From the NCBI RefSeq assembly GCF_022531965.1, contig NZ_CP092831.1, forward strand, positions 1,268,001 through 1,332,000: a DNA stretch of 64,000 nt. The letters are read 5' to 3'. This document shows positions 33,482 to 42,277 of the stretch, piece by piece (position 1 is the stretch's first letter; each line of letters begins with the position of its first letter). The DNA is from Paenibacillus peoriae. GTDB taxonomy: Bacteria; Bacillota; Bacilli; Paenibacillales; Paenibacillaceae. The translations under genes and the position numbers were made by a program. The notes under the pieces were generated by a model. The model was not told where the DNA came from, did not search any database, and saw only the letters and a list, made by a program, of their open reading frames with translations.

Positions 33482-33814
33482 ATGCCTACATACAACAAAC
33501 TGGTGCGGGATCGGATTCCGCACCTCATTATGTCTCAGGGCAAGGAATGTCGGACACGTATCTTGGAACCTGAGGAATATAAGCAGGAGCTGAGAACGAA
33601 GCTTTGTGAAGAAGCTGAGGAATATTTTGAAGCGGAAAAAGATCAGGATGCGCTGGAAGAGCTGGCAGATATGCTGGAAGTCATCCGAGCGCTGGCAGAA
33701 GTACATAGAGCGAATGCAGCAGAGCTGGACAAGCTACGGGCAGACAAAGCCGAGACACGGGGCGGATTCCAGGAGCGGGTGTTCTTAATTGATGTCGATG
33801 AAGATAAAAGTTAA
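33482..33814 (+). CDS. MazG-like nucleotide pyrophosphohydrolase
   Basis: A 110-residue protein starting MPTYNKLVRDRIPHLI, the common opening of phosphoribosyl-ATP-pyrophosphohydrolase-like (MazG superfamily) house-cleaning proteins. The EEAEEYFEAE and EELADMLEVIRAL segments give the paired E-E-x-x-E and E-x-x-D metal-binding motifs of the all-alpha NTP pyrophosphatases. It probably hydrolyses non-canonical or excess NTPs. The start at 33482 is favoured by homology and AAAGGGTG; an in-frame ATG at 33440 would add 14 residues. It follows the hypothetical gene by about 75 bases. Confidence 0.83.
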   Translation: MPTYNKLVRDRIPHLIMSQGKECRTRILEPEEYKQELRTKLCEEAEEYFEAEKDQDALEELADMLEVIRALAEVHRANAAELDKLRADKAETRGGFQERVFLIDVDEDKS

Positions 33815-33842
33815 CTAAATATTTCAAGGATAGCACATTCAA

Positions 33843-33876
33843 AAGGGGAGCTTGATAATTGGAGCTACCTTTTTTG
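33843..33876 (+). terminator. Terminator after the MazG-like gene
   Basis: An imperfect stem around AGG..AGCT and AGCT.CCT is followed by TTTTTTG. Confidence 0.55.
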
Positions 33877-33935
33877 TCTCTTTTTAAGCACCTAGTATAG
33901 CGAAAAATTTATAAAGTGGAAGTTATTTTATTTTA

Positions 33936-33992
33936 TCTTCTCTTCTCTTCTCTTCTCTTCTCTTCTCTTCTCTTCTCTTCTCTTCTCTTCTC
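33936..33992 (+). repeat. (TCTTC)11 pentanucleotide microsatellite
   Basis: Eleven uninterrupted TCTTC units (33936-33990) plus a partial one, a pure pyrimidine tract on this strand. It lies about 215 bases upstream of the sugar ABC operon. Such tracts are prone to slipped-strand length change. Confidence 0.95.
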
Positions 33993-34125
33993 CAACTTCT
34001 AACTCTCCCAACACAAAGGTTAAAATTTTATAAAAAAAGTTCAAAACCTGCAAAGACCTTTCCCGGCCTGGAATGATACCATGTGTTTGCACATAAAAAA
34101 AGGAGAGGCACTTCCTGCCTCACTT

Positions 34126-34142
34126 ATGTAAGCGCTATCTAA
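34126..34142. promoter_or_regulatory. cre site before the sugar ABC operon
   Basis: ATGTAAGCGCTATCTAA matches the cre consensus WTGNAARCGNWWWCAWW at all but one position. It is 66 bases upstream of the chvE start, suggesting CcpA repression by preferred sugars. Confidence 0.6.
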
Positions 34143-34207
34143 TTTCTATTCTAATCAGCACTTACCTTCAAAATGACCCGCATCACATGAGGAAAGGGGA
34201 ACTTCAT

Positions 34208-35293
34208 ATGAAAAAAGGAGCTGTTGTCGTTTGGCTTCTGGTTTTGGCCCTGATGCTTTCGGCCTGTAATTTGGCGGAGAGTGGAACGGGCAGCAAGGAA
34301 AAAGGCTATGTGGGCATTTCCATGCCGACCAAATCGTCCGAGCGTTGGGTAGGGGACGGGGAGAATATGGTCCGGTTGTTTCAGGAGCAAGGCTATAAAA
34401 CGGATTTACAGTACGCCGAGGACGTAGTAGAAAACCAAATCTCCCAAATCGAAAATATGATCACCAAGGGCGTCAATGTTATGGTGATCGCTTCGGTCGA
34501 CGGAAACACGCTTACGGATGTGATTCAGAAGGCACACGACCGAGGCATTCAGGTCATTTCTTACGACCGCCTGATTCGCAACACACCGTATCTGACGTAT
34601 TATGCGACCTTCGATAACTTTAAGGTGGGCGTGCTACAGGCAGCATATATTGAGAAAAAGTTGGGACTCAAGGAAGGCAAAGGTCCTTTCAATATCGAGC
34701 TGTTCGGTGGTTCACCGGATGATAATAACGCTTATTTCTTCTTTAATGGTGCGATGTCCGTACTGAAACCGTACGTGGATTCCGGCAAACTGGTCGTGCG
34801 CAGCAAGCAGATGACGATGGCGCAGATTGCTACACTGCGGTGGGACGGAGCATTGGCGCAGTCGCGGATGGATAATTTGCTGAGTGCCTACTATTCGGGG
34901 GCCAATCTGGACGCAGTACTATCCCCTTATGACGGAATCAGTATCGGTATCATTTCATCCCTGAAAGGGGTCGGATACGGAACAGCGAACAAGCCCCTGC
35001 CGATCATTACAGGACAGGATGCGGAGCTGGCTTCCATTAAGTCGATTGTGGCTGGAGAGCAGACGCAAACTGTATTTAAGGATACTCGCAAGCTGGCTGA
35101 GCAAACGGTCGTGATGGCCAATAGCATTTTACAAGGCAAGCAAGCGGAAGTGAATGACGTCAAATCCTATAACAACGGTAAAAAGGTCATTCCTGCCTAC
35201 TTGCTTGATCCGATCTCGGTAGATCGGACGAATGTGGAGAAGGATATTGTCGGCAGTCACTATTACACCAAAGAGCAAATTGGACTGAAATAA
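34208..35293 (+). CDS. chvE: ChvE-type sugar-binding lipoprotein
   Basis: A 361-residue lipoprotein. The signal peptide ends in LSAC (lipobox Cys about residue 20), then a periplasmic-binding fold follows. The motifs [33 protein letters not shown] and SYDRLI, followed by the [15 protein letters not shown] segment, mark the ChvE/multiple-monosaccharide group, which binds pyranoses such as xylose, arabinose, galactose or glucose. The start at 34208 has GAAAGGGGAA. It is the first gene of a three-gene ABC operon and would deliver sugars to the MmsA-MmsB transporter. Confidence 0.9.
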   Translation: MKKGAVVVWLLVLALMLSACNLAESGTGSKEKGYVGISMPTKSSERWVGDGENMVRLFQEQGYKTDLQYAEDVVENQISQIENMITKGVNVMVIASVDGNTLTDVIQKAHDRGIQVISYDRLIRNTPYLTYYATFDNFKVGVLQAAYIEKKLGLKEGKGPFNIELFGGSPDDNNAYFFFNGAMSVLKPYVDSGKLVVRSKQMTMAQIATLRWDGALAQSRMDNLLSAYYSGANLDAVLSPYDGISIGIISSLKGVGYGTANKPLPIITGQDAELASIKSIVAGEQTQTVFKDTRKLAEQTVVMANSILQGKQAEVNDVKSYNNGKKVIPAYLLDPISVDRTNVEKDIVGSHYYTKEQIGLK

Positions 35294-35325
35294 GAGTAGG
35301 AATCCAACCGAAAGGAGCGTATCCC

Positions 35326-36876
35326 ATGACTGGAATCATTTTGGAAATGAAGGGAATTACCAAAACCTTTCCCGGCGTGAAGGCATTGGAAAATGTAAAT
35401 CTCAAGGTCAAGGAAGGCGAAATCCATTCCCTGTGCGGTGAGAACGGTGCGGGCAAATCGACGCTGATGAAGGTACTCAGCGGTGTATATCCGCATGGAA
35501 CCTATGAAGGGGATATTGTTTTCCAGGGCAAAACGTGTGAGTTCAAGGATATCAAGCAGAGCGAGGAACTAGGCATTGTCATTATCCATCAGGAGCTGGC
35601 GCTGATCCCGTACCTCTCGATTGCGGAAAATATTTATCTGGGCAACGAACGCGCCAGCGGCGGCGTGATTGATTGGAAAGAGACTTTTGTAGGGACACGC
35701 GATCTGCTGTCCAAGGTCGGTTTGAGTGAGAATCCTAATACATTAGTTACGAACATCGGGGTCGGGAAGCAACAACTGGTCGAAATTGCGAAAGCGCTCT
35801 CTAAAAAGGTAAAGTTGCTTATTCTCGATGAACCGACAGCGGCGTTGAATGAGGATGATAGTGAAAATCTGCTTAATTTGATGCTGGAATTTAAAAGACA
35901 GGGCATTTCCTGCATTCTCATCTCCCACAAGCTGAATGAGGTCGCAAAGGTGTCGGATTCAATTACGATTTTGCGGGACGGGAAGACGATTGAGACACTG
36001 GATATGAAAAAGGATGAGGTCACGGAGGATCGGATCATTAGCGGGATGGTTGGACGTGATCTGACCAGCCGTTATCCAGAGCGTCATGCCGAGATTGGCA
36101 AAGTCGTTCTGGAAGTGAAGGATTGGACGGTGTATCACGAGCATCATGCAGACCGCAAGGTGCTGGATCAGGTGAATTTGAACATCCGTCGCGGTGAAAT
36201 TGTCGGTATTGCCGGGCTGATGGGAGCGGGACGGACCGAGCTGGCGATGAGCGTGTTTGGCAAGTCATACGGACGCAACATTTCCGGTCAGCTGATTAAA
36301 GACGGCAAGCCGATCCAGAACAACACGGTTACAGACGCGATCAACAACGGCTTTGCCTATGTGACAGAGGATCGCAAGGAGTATGGCCTCATTTTGATGG
36401 ATGATATCAAGCGTAATATTTCGCTGACTGGCCTGAACAAGCTGACGAAGGGTGCTGTCGTCAATGAGCAGGAGGAAGTCGTTGTTGCAGAGGAAATGAA
36501 AAAAAGCATGAACATAAAAGCACCGAGCATTTTACAGAAAACGGGTAATCTGAGTGGCGGCAATCAGCAGAAGGTGGTGCTGAGCAAATGGATTTTCGCC
36601 GGGCCGGATATTCTGATTCTGGATGAGCCGACACGCGGCATTGATGTGGGTGCCAAATATGAAATTTATACGATTATTCATCGACTTGCCGCTGAAGGCA
36701 AGGGAGTGCTGGTCATTTCGTCCGAGCTGCCAGAGGTACTAGGTTTGTGTGACCGGATTTATGTCATGAATGCTGGGCGGATCACTGGAGAGGTTAGCCG
36801 TGAGGACGCGTCGCAGGAAACGTTGATGAGATATATGACCAAGTCAGGAGGCGTGAAGCATGGAAACCATAACTAA
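35326..36876 (+). CDS. mmsA: Sugar ABC transporter ATP-binding protein (MmsA/XylG type)
   Basis: A 516-residue double ABC ATPase, as in all carbohydrate-uptake CUT2 systems. The first cassette has Walker [10 protein letters not shown] (about 38-46) and Walker [12 protein letters not shown]; the second has a degenerate P-loop (GLMGAGRTE), an intact signature LSGGNQQK and Walker [13 protein letters not shown]. It powers import of monosaccharides bound by ChvE. AAAGGAG precedes the ATG at 35326. The stop overlaps the start of the permease gene by 17 bases, so translation is coupled. Confidence 0.94.
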   Translation: MTGIILEMKGITKTFPGVKALENVNLKVKEGEIHSLCGENGAGKSTLMKVLSGVYPHGTYEGDIVFQGKTCEFKDIKQSEELGIVIIHQELALIPYLSIAENIYLGNERASGGVIDWKETFVGTRDLLSKVGLSENPNTLVTNIGVGKQQLVEIAKALSKKVKLLILDEPTAALNEDDSENLLNLMLEFKRQGISCILISHKLNEVAKVSDSITILRDGKTIETLDMKKDEVTEDRIISGMVGRDLTSRYPERHAEIGKVVLEVKDWTVYHEHHADRKVLDQVNLNIRRGEIVGIAGLMGAGRTELAMSVFGKSYGRNISGQLIKDGKPIQNNTVTDAINNGFAYVTEDRKEYGLILMDDIKRNISLTGLNKLTKGAVVNEQEEVVVAEEMKKSMNIKAPSILQKTGNLSGGNQQKVVLSKWIFAGPDILILDEPTRGIDVGAKYEIYTIIHRLAAEGKGVLVISSELPEVLGLCDRIYVMNAGRITGEVSREDASQETLMRYMTKSGGVKHGNHN

Positions 36877-38023
36877 ACTATTTAAAAATAACATCCGCCA
36901 ATATGGCATGATGATTGCGCTGGTCGTCATTATGATTTTGTTCGAGGTGCTGACGGGCGGCCTGCTGTTGAAGCCGATTAATATTACCAATCTGATTCTG
37001 CAAAACAGCTATATTCTCGTGCTGGCCATCGGGATGGTGCTGGTCATCATCACTGGACATATTGACCTGTCCGTCGGCTCCATAGCCGCTTTTGTCGGTG
37101 CGGTTGCCGCCATAATGATGGTCGATTGGCAGCTTCCAGCATGGATCGCTGTGATTGCATCTTTGCTGGTCGGAGCGTTAATCGGCGCTTGGCAAGGGTT
37201 CTGGGTCGCTTATGTACGGATTCCGGCATTTATCGTTACATTGGCAGGAATGCTGCTCTTCCGTGGATTGACCATGATCGTGCTGGAAGGTCAATCGATC
37301 TCTCCATTTCCGGGGGGCTTCCAGAAAATCAGTTCAGGCTTCCTGCCGGATTTTTCATCTACCGGTTATAACCTGGTATCCATCATTGTCGGCATTGCAC
37401 TCACGGTATGGCTTATCGTGAACGAACTTCGCGAACGTCGTTCTCAGCTTAAATATGGATTCGAGGTTCCGTCACAAGCTTTATTTGTACTCAAGCTGAT
37501 TGTGGTAGCTGCGGTCATCAATCTGTTCACCTTCATGCTCGCGAGCTACGCGGGGATACCTAACATTCTCGTGCTGCTGTTCATACTGATCGTTGTGTAC
37601 TCCTTCGTCATGAACCGCACGATTATGGGACGTCATGTGTATGCGTTGGGTGGAAATGAAAAGGCAGCGGGTCTGTCCGGTGTCAAAACGAAAAAAGTAA
37701 CGTTCTGGGTATTCGTCAATATGGGTGTGCTGGCGGCCATTTCCGGTCTGATCTTTGCTGCACGTCTGAACGCGGCTACGCCGAGAGCGGGTACGAACTT
37801 CGAGCTAGATGCCATCGCAGCCTGCTTTATCGGTGGAGCTTCGGCATCCGGCGGGATCGGAACCGTTTTTGGAGCCATTATCGGTGGTTTGGTCATGGGC
37901 GTACTGAATAACGGTATGTCTCTGATCGGTCTGGGTATTGACTGGCAGCAAGGAATCAAGGGCTTGGTGCTGCTGCTGGCGGTTGCCTTCGATATTTACA
38001 ACAAAAACAAAAGATCTGCTTAA
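36860..38023 (+). CDS. mmsB: Sugar ABC transporter permease (MmsB/XylH type)
   Basis: A 387-residue CUT2 permease with eight to ten membrane helices and the BPD_transp_2 pattern: [11 protein letters not shown] in the first half and [17 protein letters not shown] as the coupling-loop region. It forms the membrane channel for the ChvE/MmsA system. AGGAGG precedes the ATG, within the mmsA gene. The operon is closed by a strong terminator at 38046. The upstream two-component operon may control it. Confidence 0.93.
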   Translation: METITKLFKNNIRQYGMMIALVVIMILFEVLTGGLLLKPINITNLILQNSYILVLAIGMVLVIITGHIDLSVGSIAAFVGAVAAIMMVDWQLPAWIAVIASLLVGALIGAWQGFWVAYVRIPAFIVTLAGMLLFRGLTMIVLEGQSISPFPGGFQKISSGFLPDFSSTGYNLVSIIVGIALTVWLIVNELRERRSQLKYGFEVPSQALFVLKLIVVAAVINLFTFMLASYAGIPNILVLLFILIVVYSFVMNRTIMGRHVYALGGNEKAAGLSGVKTKKVTFWVFVNMGVLAAISGLIFAARLNAATPRAGTNFELDAIAACFIGGASASGGIGTVFGAIIGGLVMGVLNNGMSLIGLGIDWQQGIKGLVLLLAVAFDIYNKNKRSA

Positions 38024-38045
38024 GCTCAGATTCGGTATCGTAAAA

Positions 38046-38095
38046 CAAGAAAACCTCCAGTTCCACTAGAAATGTGGATGCTGGAGGTTTTCTTG
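38046..38095. terminator. Terminator of the sugar ABC operon
   Basis: Perfect 15-bp arms CAAGAAAACCTCCAG/CTGGAGGTTTTCTTG (38046-38060, 38081-38095). The U-rich part lies within the descending arm. Confidence 0.8.
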
Positions 38096-38128
38096 CTTGT
38101 TGGGTCTTGTGGCTATCAGCCAACGAAA

Positions 38129-39028
38129 CTAAGTGGTGACCATTTGGCCGCCGTTTATATGCAGCGTTTGGCCTGTAATGTAGGAACCGTCATCCGAAGC
38201 CAGCAGCACATAGGCAGGAGCCAATTCATAAGGCTGCCCGGCACGCTTCATTGGTGTATTGCTGCCGAAGGTGCGAATGACTTCAGGCGACTGTGTGGCC
38301 GGATTCAGCGGAGTCCAGATCGGACCGGGAGCAATCGCATTCACGCGAATACCCTGGTCGACCAGATTATTAGCCAAAGCGCGGGTGAAGCTGACGATAG
38401 CTCCTTTGGTAGCTGAATAATCGATCATATTCTTTTGACCCACATAGGCTGTCACCGATGCCGTATTGACGATGCTGGCCCCAGCCCGCATATACGGCAA
38501 TGCTTCTGTAGTCATATGGAAGAAGGAAATAATATTCGTATCAAACGTATCACGAAGCTGCTGCTCACTGATATCCAGATACGATTCGCGCACAAACTGA
38601 ATACCTAGGTTGTTAATCAGGATGTCAATACGACCAAAGGTTTCCATCGTTTGTTGAACAACCAGACAGCAGTTGCTTTTTAGCCTTAGATCCCCCGGAA
38701 TTAACAAACAACGTCGGCCAAGCCTGTGAATGACATCACGGGTTTCCATAGCATCTCGATGCTCATCGAGATAGGCAATGACCACATCGGCCCCTTCCTT
38801 GGCAAATGCCACTGCAACCGCGCGACCAATACCACTGTCCCCACCGCTAATAATAGCCACCCGATCCTGAAGCTTTCCAGTGCCGATATACTTTGGATTA
38901 TCATAAATAGGGCGTGGAACCATTAGGTATTCCAACCCCGGCTGTCTATATTGATGCTGGGGAGGAAAAGTAATCGGAACTTCTTTACATTGGGTTTCTG
39001 TGCCGTAATAAGGATATTGCCAATTCAT
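38129..39028 (-). CDS. SDR oxidoreductase, YhdF-like general-stress type
   Basis: A 299-residue SDR with a 55-residue N-terminal extension (MNWQYPYYG start) typical of the YhdF/YhxC-like general stress group. The cofactor motif SGGDSGIG, DYSATKGAI (Tyr-x3-Lys) and the C-terminal GQTLHINGGQMV are conserved. The usual NNAG motif reads NNLG, a variant also found in this group. The substrate is unknown. GAAGGGAT precedes the ATG. It converges on the sugar ABC operon. Confidence 0.9.
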   Translation of the reverse strand: MNWQYPYYGTETQCKEVPITFPPQHQYRQPGLEYLMVPRPIYDNPKYIGTGKLQDRVAIISGGDSGIGRAVAVAFAKEGADVVIAYLDEHRDAMETRDVIHRLGRRCLLIPGDLRLKSNCCLVVQQTMETFGRIDILINNLGIQFVRESYLDISEQQLRDTFDTNIISFFHMTTEALPYMRAGASIVNTASVTAYVGQKNMIDYSATKGAIVSFTRALANNLVDQGIRVNAIAPGPIWTPLNPATQSPEVIRTFGSNTPMKRAGQPYELAPAYVLLASDDGSYITGQTLHINGGQMVTT

Positions 39029-39104
39029 CGATAATCCCTTCTTTATACGTTTTGAAATCCAATATATTCAAAATAGGCGCAAACGGTGACTCAGGACGAT
39101 TGCC

Positions 39105-39857
39105 TTACTCCGAAACCGTCGCTCCATCTGCTGGAATGTGGATGCGCCCCTTTAAACCTTCACGGTTGATATGTTCCGTAAGCTCTGAGCGAGTTAGTAG
39201 ACAATGGTTGATTGCTTCCATGTGGACAGCCACGATTTGTGTATAAGGGGCATGTTGTGCTACCGTCGTTACATCCTGGGCATTCATAATAATGGGATCA
39301 CCTACCGTAAACCGTGCTCCTCCAGCGTTCACAATTGTCCAGTCAGGACGATATTTATCCAGTGTTTCCGCGACTTCACTGCACCAGATCGTATCCCCGG
39401 CCAAATAGACGACAGGTTCACCTGGTGCCTGAAAAACAAAGCCGGATACGGGTCCCATCTGCTCCCCGATTTCTCCGGTGCCGTGATGCCCGGTTGTACG
39501 GATAATCTCAATTTCTCCCACAGAACCAGCCAACGGAATCGGGGTAACCTGTGTAAAACCATCAGCAGTGATTTGTTCTTCATTTCCGGGCTGGCAGAAG
39601 ACAGGAATTTGTTTGTCCAACCAGCGTACTGCTGCCGGGTCCCAATGATCGGGATGTAAATGTGTGACGATGACAACGTCAGGCTGTCCGAGTGCCTGCC
39701 ATTGTGGCGGCAAGGGAACCAGTGGATTACGGCGGGCATTTTCCGTATTGGGGACCGGCGGATTTGCGCCAGCATCGCTCAACATCGGATCGATCAGAAA
39801 TTTTACTCCAGCGTATTCCAGCCATAAGGTTGCGTTACGGATTAGTGTGATTTTCAT
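39105..39857 (-). CDS. Metallo-beta-lactamase-fold hydrolase
   Basis: A 250-residue MBL-fold protein. The metal-binding THLHPDHW motif (HxHxDH), GHHGTG, the AGDTIW Asp and the late HMEAINHC His are all present. The layout resembles UlaG-like/YtkL-type hydrolases (RNATLWLEYAGVKFLIDPML start), which often act on lactones or phosphodiesters. The substrate is not known. AAAGGAG before the ATG at 39857 decides the start, so an upstream extension of 26 codons is rejected. It is divergent from an Lrp/AsnC regulator that may control it. Confidence 0.88.
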   Translation of the reverse strand: MKITLIRNATLWLEYAGVKFLIDPMLSDAGANPPVPNTENARRNPLVPLPPQWQALGQPDVVIVTHLHPDHWDPAAVRWLDKQIPVFCQPGNEEQITADGFTQVTPIPLAGSVGEIEIIRTTGHHGTGEIGEQMGPVSGFVFQAPGEPVVYLAGDTIWCSEVAETLDKYRPDWTIVNAGGARFTVGDPIIMNAQDVTTVAQHAPYTQIVAVHMEAINHCLLTRSELTEHINREGLKGRIHIPADGATVSE

Positions 39858-40016
39858 ATATGAAAGCTCCTTTGTGATGAATGTTATTTTTGACCAAGTG
39901 TATTTTCGGTAGTTCATTGTTTCTGTTACAATCATATCTGACGCAAGGAGCTACAGGCTACGGTTTGCTGAAAGGAAAATCAGCATTATCGTTTCATCAT
40001 GAAAGGAAAAATAACT

Positions 40017-40442
40017 ATGGAACTATTCGCACCTGATGACACCGATCTGCGCATTCTTCATCATTTAATTGAAGACAGCTCTTTATCGCACAAGGAGATC
40101 GGCCAGCTTGTTCATTTGACAGGCCAAGCCGTAGGGGCGCGTGTTCGAAAAATGCAGGATGCGGGCATTATCGAAGGCTATACGCTGCGCTGGAACCCTG
40201 AAAAAATTGGACAGACGATTCATGCCTTTATTACGGTTTTTTTGAATTCAGGAACGACTCACAGTGCTTTCCAGGCTTTTGCACGGGAGCATCCCTATAT
40301 TGTTGAAATCCATCGGGTGAGTGGGGAGGGCTGTTATTGGATGCGGGTGCGCATGTCCTCACAGACAGAGTTAAATACCATGCTGGATGAACTTACGAAG
40401 TTTGGTAATTACAAATTGAGTTTTTCCATTGGTGAGATTTAA
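40017..40442 (+). CDS. Lrp/AsnC-family regulator
   Basis: A 141-residue regulator. The N-terminal winged helix (DDTDLRILHHLIEDSSLSHK, then LTGQAVGARVRKMQDAGIIEGY) is followed by an RAM/AsnC ligand-binding domain (IHAFITVFLNSG; IHRVSGEGCYWMRVRM). Such proteins bind amino acids and control amino acid metabolism or nearby transport genes. The start at 40017 has AAAGGAAA; an ATG at 39999 would add six residues. It is divergent from the MBL hydrolase gene, its most likely target. Confidence 0.9.
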   Translation: MELFAPDDTDLRILHHLIEDSSLSHKEIGQLVHLTGQAVGARVRKMQDAGIIEGYTLRWNPEKIGQTIHAFITVFLNSGTTHSAFQAFAREHPYIVEIHRVSGEGCYWMRVRMSSQTELNTMLDELTKFGNYKLSFSIGEI

Positions 40443-40450
40443 CGATAAAA

Positions 40451-40486
40451 GCTTTTGGCGTTGGTGCCGAAAGCCTTTTTATTTGG
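40451..40486 (+). terminator. Terminator after the Lrp-type gene
   Basis: Stem GCTTTTGGC/GCCGAAAGC with one mismatched pair, followed by CTTTTTATTT. Confidence 0.75.
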
Positions 40487-40512
40487 CGAGGGCTATCGAG
40501 GTCAACTTATAG

Positions 40513-40689
40513 TGTGTGTTCAAAAAGTCGGCTTTTCAGGACCGAGAAGGTTGGATGAAGCTAGGGACTGAGTAGCGGAGCATAGACAGATCTACGTGAG
40601 CAACGGAAGGCCCGGCTGAATTCAAGATTCGACGTCGAATCCGCTTCTTGAATAGCTTCGTTATGGAAAGACGACTTTTTGAACAACCT
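40513..40689. mobile_element. MITE-like element with terminal inverted repeats and 7-bp duplication
   Basis: The perfect 13-bp inverted repeats GTTCAAAAAGTCG (40518-40530) and CGACTTTTTGAAC (40672-40684) extend outward as imperfect 18-bp ends. Directly outside both ends stands CTTATAG (40506-40512 and 40690-40696), consistent with a target-site duplication. The 177-bp element has no reading frame. Inside is a perfect 16-bp palindrome, GATTCGACGTCGAATC (40626-40641), flanked by TTCAA/TTGAA. The insertion point touches the stop codon of the GNAT gene without disturbing it. Confidence 0.7.
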
Positions 40690-40690
40690 C

Positions 40691-41170
40691 TTATAGGCTC
40701 ATTTTAAAAATATGCTGCAAGCCGTGTTGTCCCAATTTAGTGTCACCTTCATCTATAAAGCCGCATTTGCGATACAGACTTTGGGCAGACAGATTACGGG
40801 CATTGACGCCCAGTACAATCTCGCGAATATGTGGGAAGTGTCTGGCGATGAACTGTGGTAGTAGAAGCAGCCCTTTTTTGGCGAATCCTTGTCCCTGATC
40901 TGCGTAATGAATAGAGAACGCGCGTAGCAGCAGTGCCTCAGAAGTATTCGTATAGTCCGCTAATTCATCCCCATTGTATAAAATGAAAAATCCAACGGGT
41001 CTTCTAGTAGCCGTAATCACGACAGGATGGCGGTGCGGATCTTCCTTGGCCAGTATGAGCATTTCATCCGGCATTCCAGTAAACTGCTTCTGCTCCTCAG
41101 GTAAGTAGAAGGTATGTAAAATGGCATCATGCCCACAATGGTAAGGGACAAGCTCTACATTATTCATCAT
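40691..41170 (-). CDS. GNAT-family N-acetyltransferase
   Basis: A 159-residue acetyltransferase. The acetyl-CoA binding motif A is YADQGQGFAKKGL (Q-x2-G-x-A type), followed by the motif B region LGVNARNLSAQSLYRKCGF, which is highly typical of GNAT. The substrate may be an amine on a small molecule or protein and cannot be told. CGGAGTG precedes the ATG pair. The gene's 3' end abuts a MITE-like element; the stop codon TAA lies within the duplicated CTTATAG. Confidence 0.88.
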   Translation of the reverse strand: MMNNVELVPYHCGHDAILHTFYLPEEQKQFTGMPDEMLILAKEDPHRHPVVITATRRPVGFFILYNGDELADYTNTSEALLLRAFSIHYADQGQGFAKKGLLLLPQFIARHFPHIREIVLGVNARNLSAQSLYRKCGFIDEGDTKLGQHGLQHIFKMSL

Positions 41171-41300
41171 TACACTCCGATCTGTATGGATTTTTAACTT
41201 TCTTTATCATCTAGTTTGCTAAAAAAAGAAACCTGAACTCGCCTTGCTTACGTATTACCCATACATAAACTAGCATAGTCAAAAGGAGACGTCTACGCTT

Positions 41301-42227
41301 ATGAAGCAGCTTACAGAATATCGGGAAAGCCAGGACGTATTGCGTCATGAGTTGAAGAATATTGAAAAATGGGAGAAGGAACAGAAGGACATTTTTTTCT
41401 GGGAAAAAATCGGCAGATGGCCTTTTATGTTGCTGGATCGGCTGACGCCCAAAATCATTAAAGACAAGCTGGAGCAACTCCTTAACGAGTTGGGTAGCTT
41501 CATTCAGAACGGCGGCAAATATTTGGTGAAGGAAGAAACGGTTCTGAACAGGCTGAAAAAGACGGCCCATGAACATGTCATTCAGCAAAATGGTGCAGAT
41601 TCCGCTTCGGATACGCAGGACCTGCCTCGTGCCGGGGAAAACGTTGATTCAGAACATAGTGTCGAACCTATGTGGGAGTTGAAGCAGGCGGCTGAGCTCC
41701 CGCTAACCATCATGGATCGGACTGCCGACGATATGACATCGGCTCGCATTACCTTTGCCACCGCTCAGGGAGCAACAACGGGGATTGGTGGTGTGTTTAC
41801 GATTGCGGCGGATATTCCTCTTTTGCTCGGCTTGTCGCTCAAAGTGCTTCAGGAAATAGCCTTGTGCTATGGCTTTAATCCCCATGATAAGCAGGAACGC
41901 ATTTTTATTATTAAATGTATGCAATTTGCTTCATCCGATATTGTGGGGAAGAAGGCCGTATTAGAGGAGCTGGCTTTGTTCGATGATCCTTCACGTCAGG
42001 CACAGGTTTTTTCCCAGATGCAGGGATGGAGAGAGGTCATTAACACCTATCGTGATCAGTTTGGATGGAAAAAGCTGCTTCAAATGGTCCCGATTGCGGG
42101 CATTTTGTTCGGGTCTATCGCGAATCGAAGTGCTATTAGTGATGTAGCTGAAGCAGGGAAAATGCTGTATCGGAAGCGTCGGATTGTGATGCGTTTGGCA
42201 GAAGTAGAGAGTGAGGAATCACGTTAG
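41301..42227 (+). CDS. EcsC-family protein
   Basis: A 308-residue protein that fits the EcsC family: WEKEQKDIFFWEKIGR near the start, then ITFATAQGATTGIGGVFTIA and ADIPLLLGLSLKVLQEIALC, with membrane-associating helices at about 155-195 and 255-275. EcsC is encoded with the EcsAB ABC transporter in B. subtilis, but its function is unclear, and ecsAB are not adjacent here. AAAGGAGACG precedes the ATG. A charged segment of about 45 residues in the middle (about 95-140) is low complexity. Confidence 0.83.
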   Translation: MKQLTEYRESQDVLRHELKNIEKWEKEQKDIFFWEKIGRWPFMLLDRLTPKIIKDKLEQLLNELGSFIQNGGKYLVKEETVLNRLKKTAHEHVIQQNGADSASDTQDLPRAGENVDSEHSVEPMWELKQAAELPLTIMDRTADDMTSARITFATAQGATTGIGGVFTIAADIPLLLGLSLKVLQEIALCYGFNPHDKQERIFIIKCMQFASSDIVGKKAVLEELALFDDPSRQAQVFSQMQGWREVINTYRDQFGWKKLLQMVPIAGILFGSIANRSAISDVAEAGKMLYRKRRIVMRLAEVESEESR

Positions 42228-42239
42228 TTGGCTATAAAG

Positions 42240-42268
42240 GTGTGCAGCGGCCAGGATGGCCGCCACAC
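42240..42268. terminator. GC-rich hairpin between convergent genes
   Basis: GTGTGCAGCGGCC pairs with GGCCGCCACAC (two-base bulge). Only a short T-run follows on the minus strand, so termination is plausible but not certain. Confidence 0.5.
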
Positions 42269-42277
42269 GTTAGCCTG

